Origin: Bordetella parapertussis
GTDB taxonomy: Bacteria > Pseudomonadota > Gammaproteobacteria > Burkholderiales > Burkholderiaceae_C
Reading direction: 5' to 3'
NCBI GenBank assembly: GCA_945907335.1
Contig: CAMDSU010000097.1
Span: forward strand, 1 to 6,759
Length of the DNA: 6,759 nucleotides
Under the pieces are notes generated by a model. The model saw nothing but the letters and a program-made list of their open reading frames with translations. It had not been told where the DNA came from and searched no databases. Positions 5,278 to 6,759 of this stretch are shown one piece after another. A program made the translations under genes and the position numbers. The stretch's first letter is position 1. The number at the start of each line of letters is the position of its first letter.

Positions 5278-6759
5278 ATGACAGCCGGTCGCTTATCAGA
5301 CAACCACTTTCAGATGCACAGCAGCTTTCGCTGGTCGGTGCCCACGCATTTCAATATCGCCGAGGTGTGTTCGCGCCGTTGGGCGGCCTCATCGTTATAC
5401 GCACAGCAGACTGCAGTGGTTTGTCATCATGCCAACCTCGGCATGCAAACACGCCACACGTATGCACAATTACAGCGCGCTGCTGATGCGTTGAGTCATG
5501 TTTTGTTCCGCTTGGGCGTCAAACCCGGCGACCGCGTGGCGGTGGTACTGGCGCAGCGCTTTGAAACTGCGGTCGCTTACATGGCGGTGTTGCAAATGGG
5601 TGCGGTGGCTGTTCCTTTGTCGCAGCTATTCGGCCCCGAAGCATTGGCCTACCGTTTGCAAGATTCAGGCGCAGTGGTTGCTGTGGTGGATGAGGTGTCG
5701 TCATCGGTGGTCGCCGGGCTACAGCAAACTTGTTCTTCATTGCGAGCTTGCATCGGTGTGGATGAACAAACCGGCGATATGTTTTTTGATGCACAAGCGG
5801 CTCACCCTGCCCATCAATGGTCCTTGTTCAATACCTTGGCCACCGACCCGGCGGTGTTGATTTACACCAGCGGCACCACCGGCCCGCCCAAAGGCGCATT
5901 GATTCCACACCAAGCGTTGATCGGCAATCTCAGCGGTTTTGTGTGTAGCCAAAACTGGTTTGGTTTTCCGACCAGTAATGTCCCATCACCAAAGCAAAGC
6001 GAATTACCTATCGGTAGCCATGCAGTCTTTTGGTCGCCTGCCGACTGGACCTGGACCGGCGGGCTGATGGACGCAATGCTACCGACGCTGTATTTTGGTC
6101 GTCCTATCGTCGCCTGGGCCGGACGCTTCTCGGCTGATCTGGCGTTTTCATTGATGCAAGAACACAGGGTCACGCATGCGTTTTTGTTTCCCACGGCGTT
6201 GAAAGCCATGATGAAAGCCTATCCGTCGCCGCAAGCGCGTTTTCAACTCGACTTGCAAGCCATCATGAGCGCCGGTGAGGCCGTGGGCGATACGGTATTT
6301 GCTTACTGCCGCGATGAGCTTGGCGTCACGGTGAATGAAATGTTCGGGCAAACCGAGATCAACTACATCGTTGGCAACTGCGCCATGAATGGTGATACCA
6401 CTGACGGCGTTGGTTGGCCCGCCAAACCAGGCAGCATGGGCCGCGCCTACCCCGGGCATCGCTTGGCGGTGATTGATGAGGAAGGCCATGAATGCGCCGA
6501 TGGTGTGCCCGGCGATGTGGCTTTGCATCGGTTGGATGTGCACGGCCAACCCGACCCGATTTTCTTTCTCGGCTATTGGAACCAGCCGGACGCAACCGAT
6601 CGCAAATTCACCGGCGACTGGTGCCGAACTGGCGACCTGGCCACGCGCGATGCCAACGGTTATCTCTGGTACCAAGGCCGTGCAGACGATGTGTTCAAGG
6701 CCGCCGGTTACCGCATAGGCCCGAGCGAAATTGAAAACTGTCTGGTGAAACACCTTGCG
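5278..6759 (+). CDS. AMP-forming acyl-CoA synthetase (3' end cut off by window)
   Basis: The frame is open from ATG 5278 to the right edge, 494 residues with no stop. It belongs to the adenylate-forming (ANL) superfamily, acetyl/medium-chain acyl-CoA synthetase type, and should activate a carboxylic acid to acyl-AMP and then acyl-CoA in the cytoplasm. Motifs in order: FRWSVPTHFNIAE (17-29), P-loop TSGTTGPPKG (197-206), SPADWTWTGGL (253-263), substrate-pocket region MSAGEAVG, NEMFGQTE (353-360), RTGDL (450-454) with the ribose-binding Asp453, and the hinge region GRADDVFKAAGYRIGPSEIE (467-486). The C-terminal small domain with the catalytic lysine, usually 60-70 residues more, lies outside. 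The substrate is not evident. AAGGA eight bases upstream supports the start; M13 (5314) lacks a ribosome binding site. It diverges from the hydrolase with almost no spacer, so its promoter must lie inside hydrolase coding sequence. Confidence 0.93.
   Translation, partial: MTAGRLSDNHFQMHSSFRWSVPTHFNIAEVCSRRWAASSLYAQQTAVVCHHANLGMQTRHTYAQLQRAADALSHVLFRLGVKPGDRVAVVLAQRFETAVAYMAVLQMGAVAVPLSQLFGPEALAYRLQDSGAVVAVVDEVSSSVVAGLQQTCSSLRACIGVDEQTGDMFFDAQAAHPAHQWSLFNTLATDPAVLIYTSGTTGPPKGALIPHQALIGNLSGFVCSQNWFGFPTSNVPSPKQSELPIGSHAVFWSPADWTWTGGLMDAMLPTLYFGRPIVAWAGRFSADLAFSLMQEHRVTHAFLFPTALKAMMKAYPSPQARFQLDLQAIMSAGEAVGDTVFAYCRDELGVTVNEMFGQTEINYIVGNCAMNGDTTDGVGWPAKPGSMGRAYPGHRLAVIDEEGHECADGVPGDVALHRLDVHGQPDPIFFLGYWNQPDATDRKFTGDWCRTGDLATRDANGYLWYQGRADDVFKAAGYRIGPSEIENCLVKHLA

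Noticed and set aside
5265..5303. Extended hydrolase start at TTG 5303 (319 residues).
   Set aside because: The extra residues do not look like family sequence, and the start would sit inside the divergent synthetase coding region. The ATGs at 5264 and 5252 are better.
6148..6753. A 201-residue open frame on the minus strand.
   Set aside because: It is antisense to the acyl-CoA synthetase, whose + frame shows all adenylation motifs through to the right edge. The minus frame shows no recognisable domain.

Overview
The window looks like an ordinary chromosomal segment from a betaproteobacterium, most likely of the order Burkholderiales and plausibly the Comamonadaceae. The best pointer is a complete 70-residue ribosomal protein S21 of the type I associate with that group (begins [20 protein letters not shown], ends [10 protein letters not shown]). 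The acyl-CoA synthetase type and the rpsU-yqeY pairing agree with this. Assignment below order level is inference. I saw no insertion sequence, phage gene, tRNA, rRNA or CRISPR array.

Layout, left to right. Bases 1-1032 (+) hold the last 343 residues of PmbA/TldE. It converges on a minus-strand ABC ATPase closely resembling PotG (1039-2127), with six bases between the stop codons. After a 117-base gap come yqeY (2245-2691, -) and rpsU (2772-2984, -), separated by an intrinsic terminator. The rpsU promoter (TTGGCA, 16 bases, TATAAT, minus strand) lies on the 3' end of the next gene: its -10 box contains that gene's stop codon. That gene is a BaiN/HI0933-type flavoprotein (3106-4347, -). It overlaps by 4 bases the end of an alpha/beta hydrolase (4344 to about 5264, -), so the two form a coupled pair. 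Divergent from the hydrolase, and starting only about 13 bases away, is an AMP-forming acyl-CoA synthetase (5278 to beyond the right edge, +). It has no stop codon in the window, so a search for closed reading frames misses it.

How the genes work together. rpsU and yqeY belong to translation and are probably co-transcribed, with the terminator reducing yqeY expression relative to rpsU. In many proteobacteria dnaG and rpoD follow at this point; here a lone polyamine-type ATPase does, with no permease or binding-protein gene in view. The hydrolase, flavoprotein and acyl-CoA synthetase suggest general acyl or small-molecule metabolism, but no specific pathway can be read from the sequence. PmbA normally works with TldD in proteolytic maturation of small modified peptides and antitoxin turnover; tldD is not in the window.

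I found no convincing new biological system. The more unusual points are regulatory: the promoter-on-stop-codon arrangement and long leader of rpsU, competing hairpins before the rpsU terminator, the packed divergent start region near 5264-5278, and the isolated PotG-like gene in the rpsU neighbourhood.
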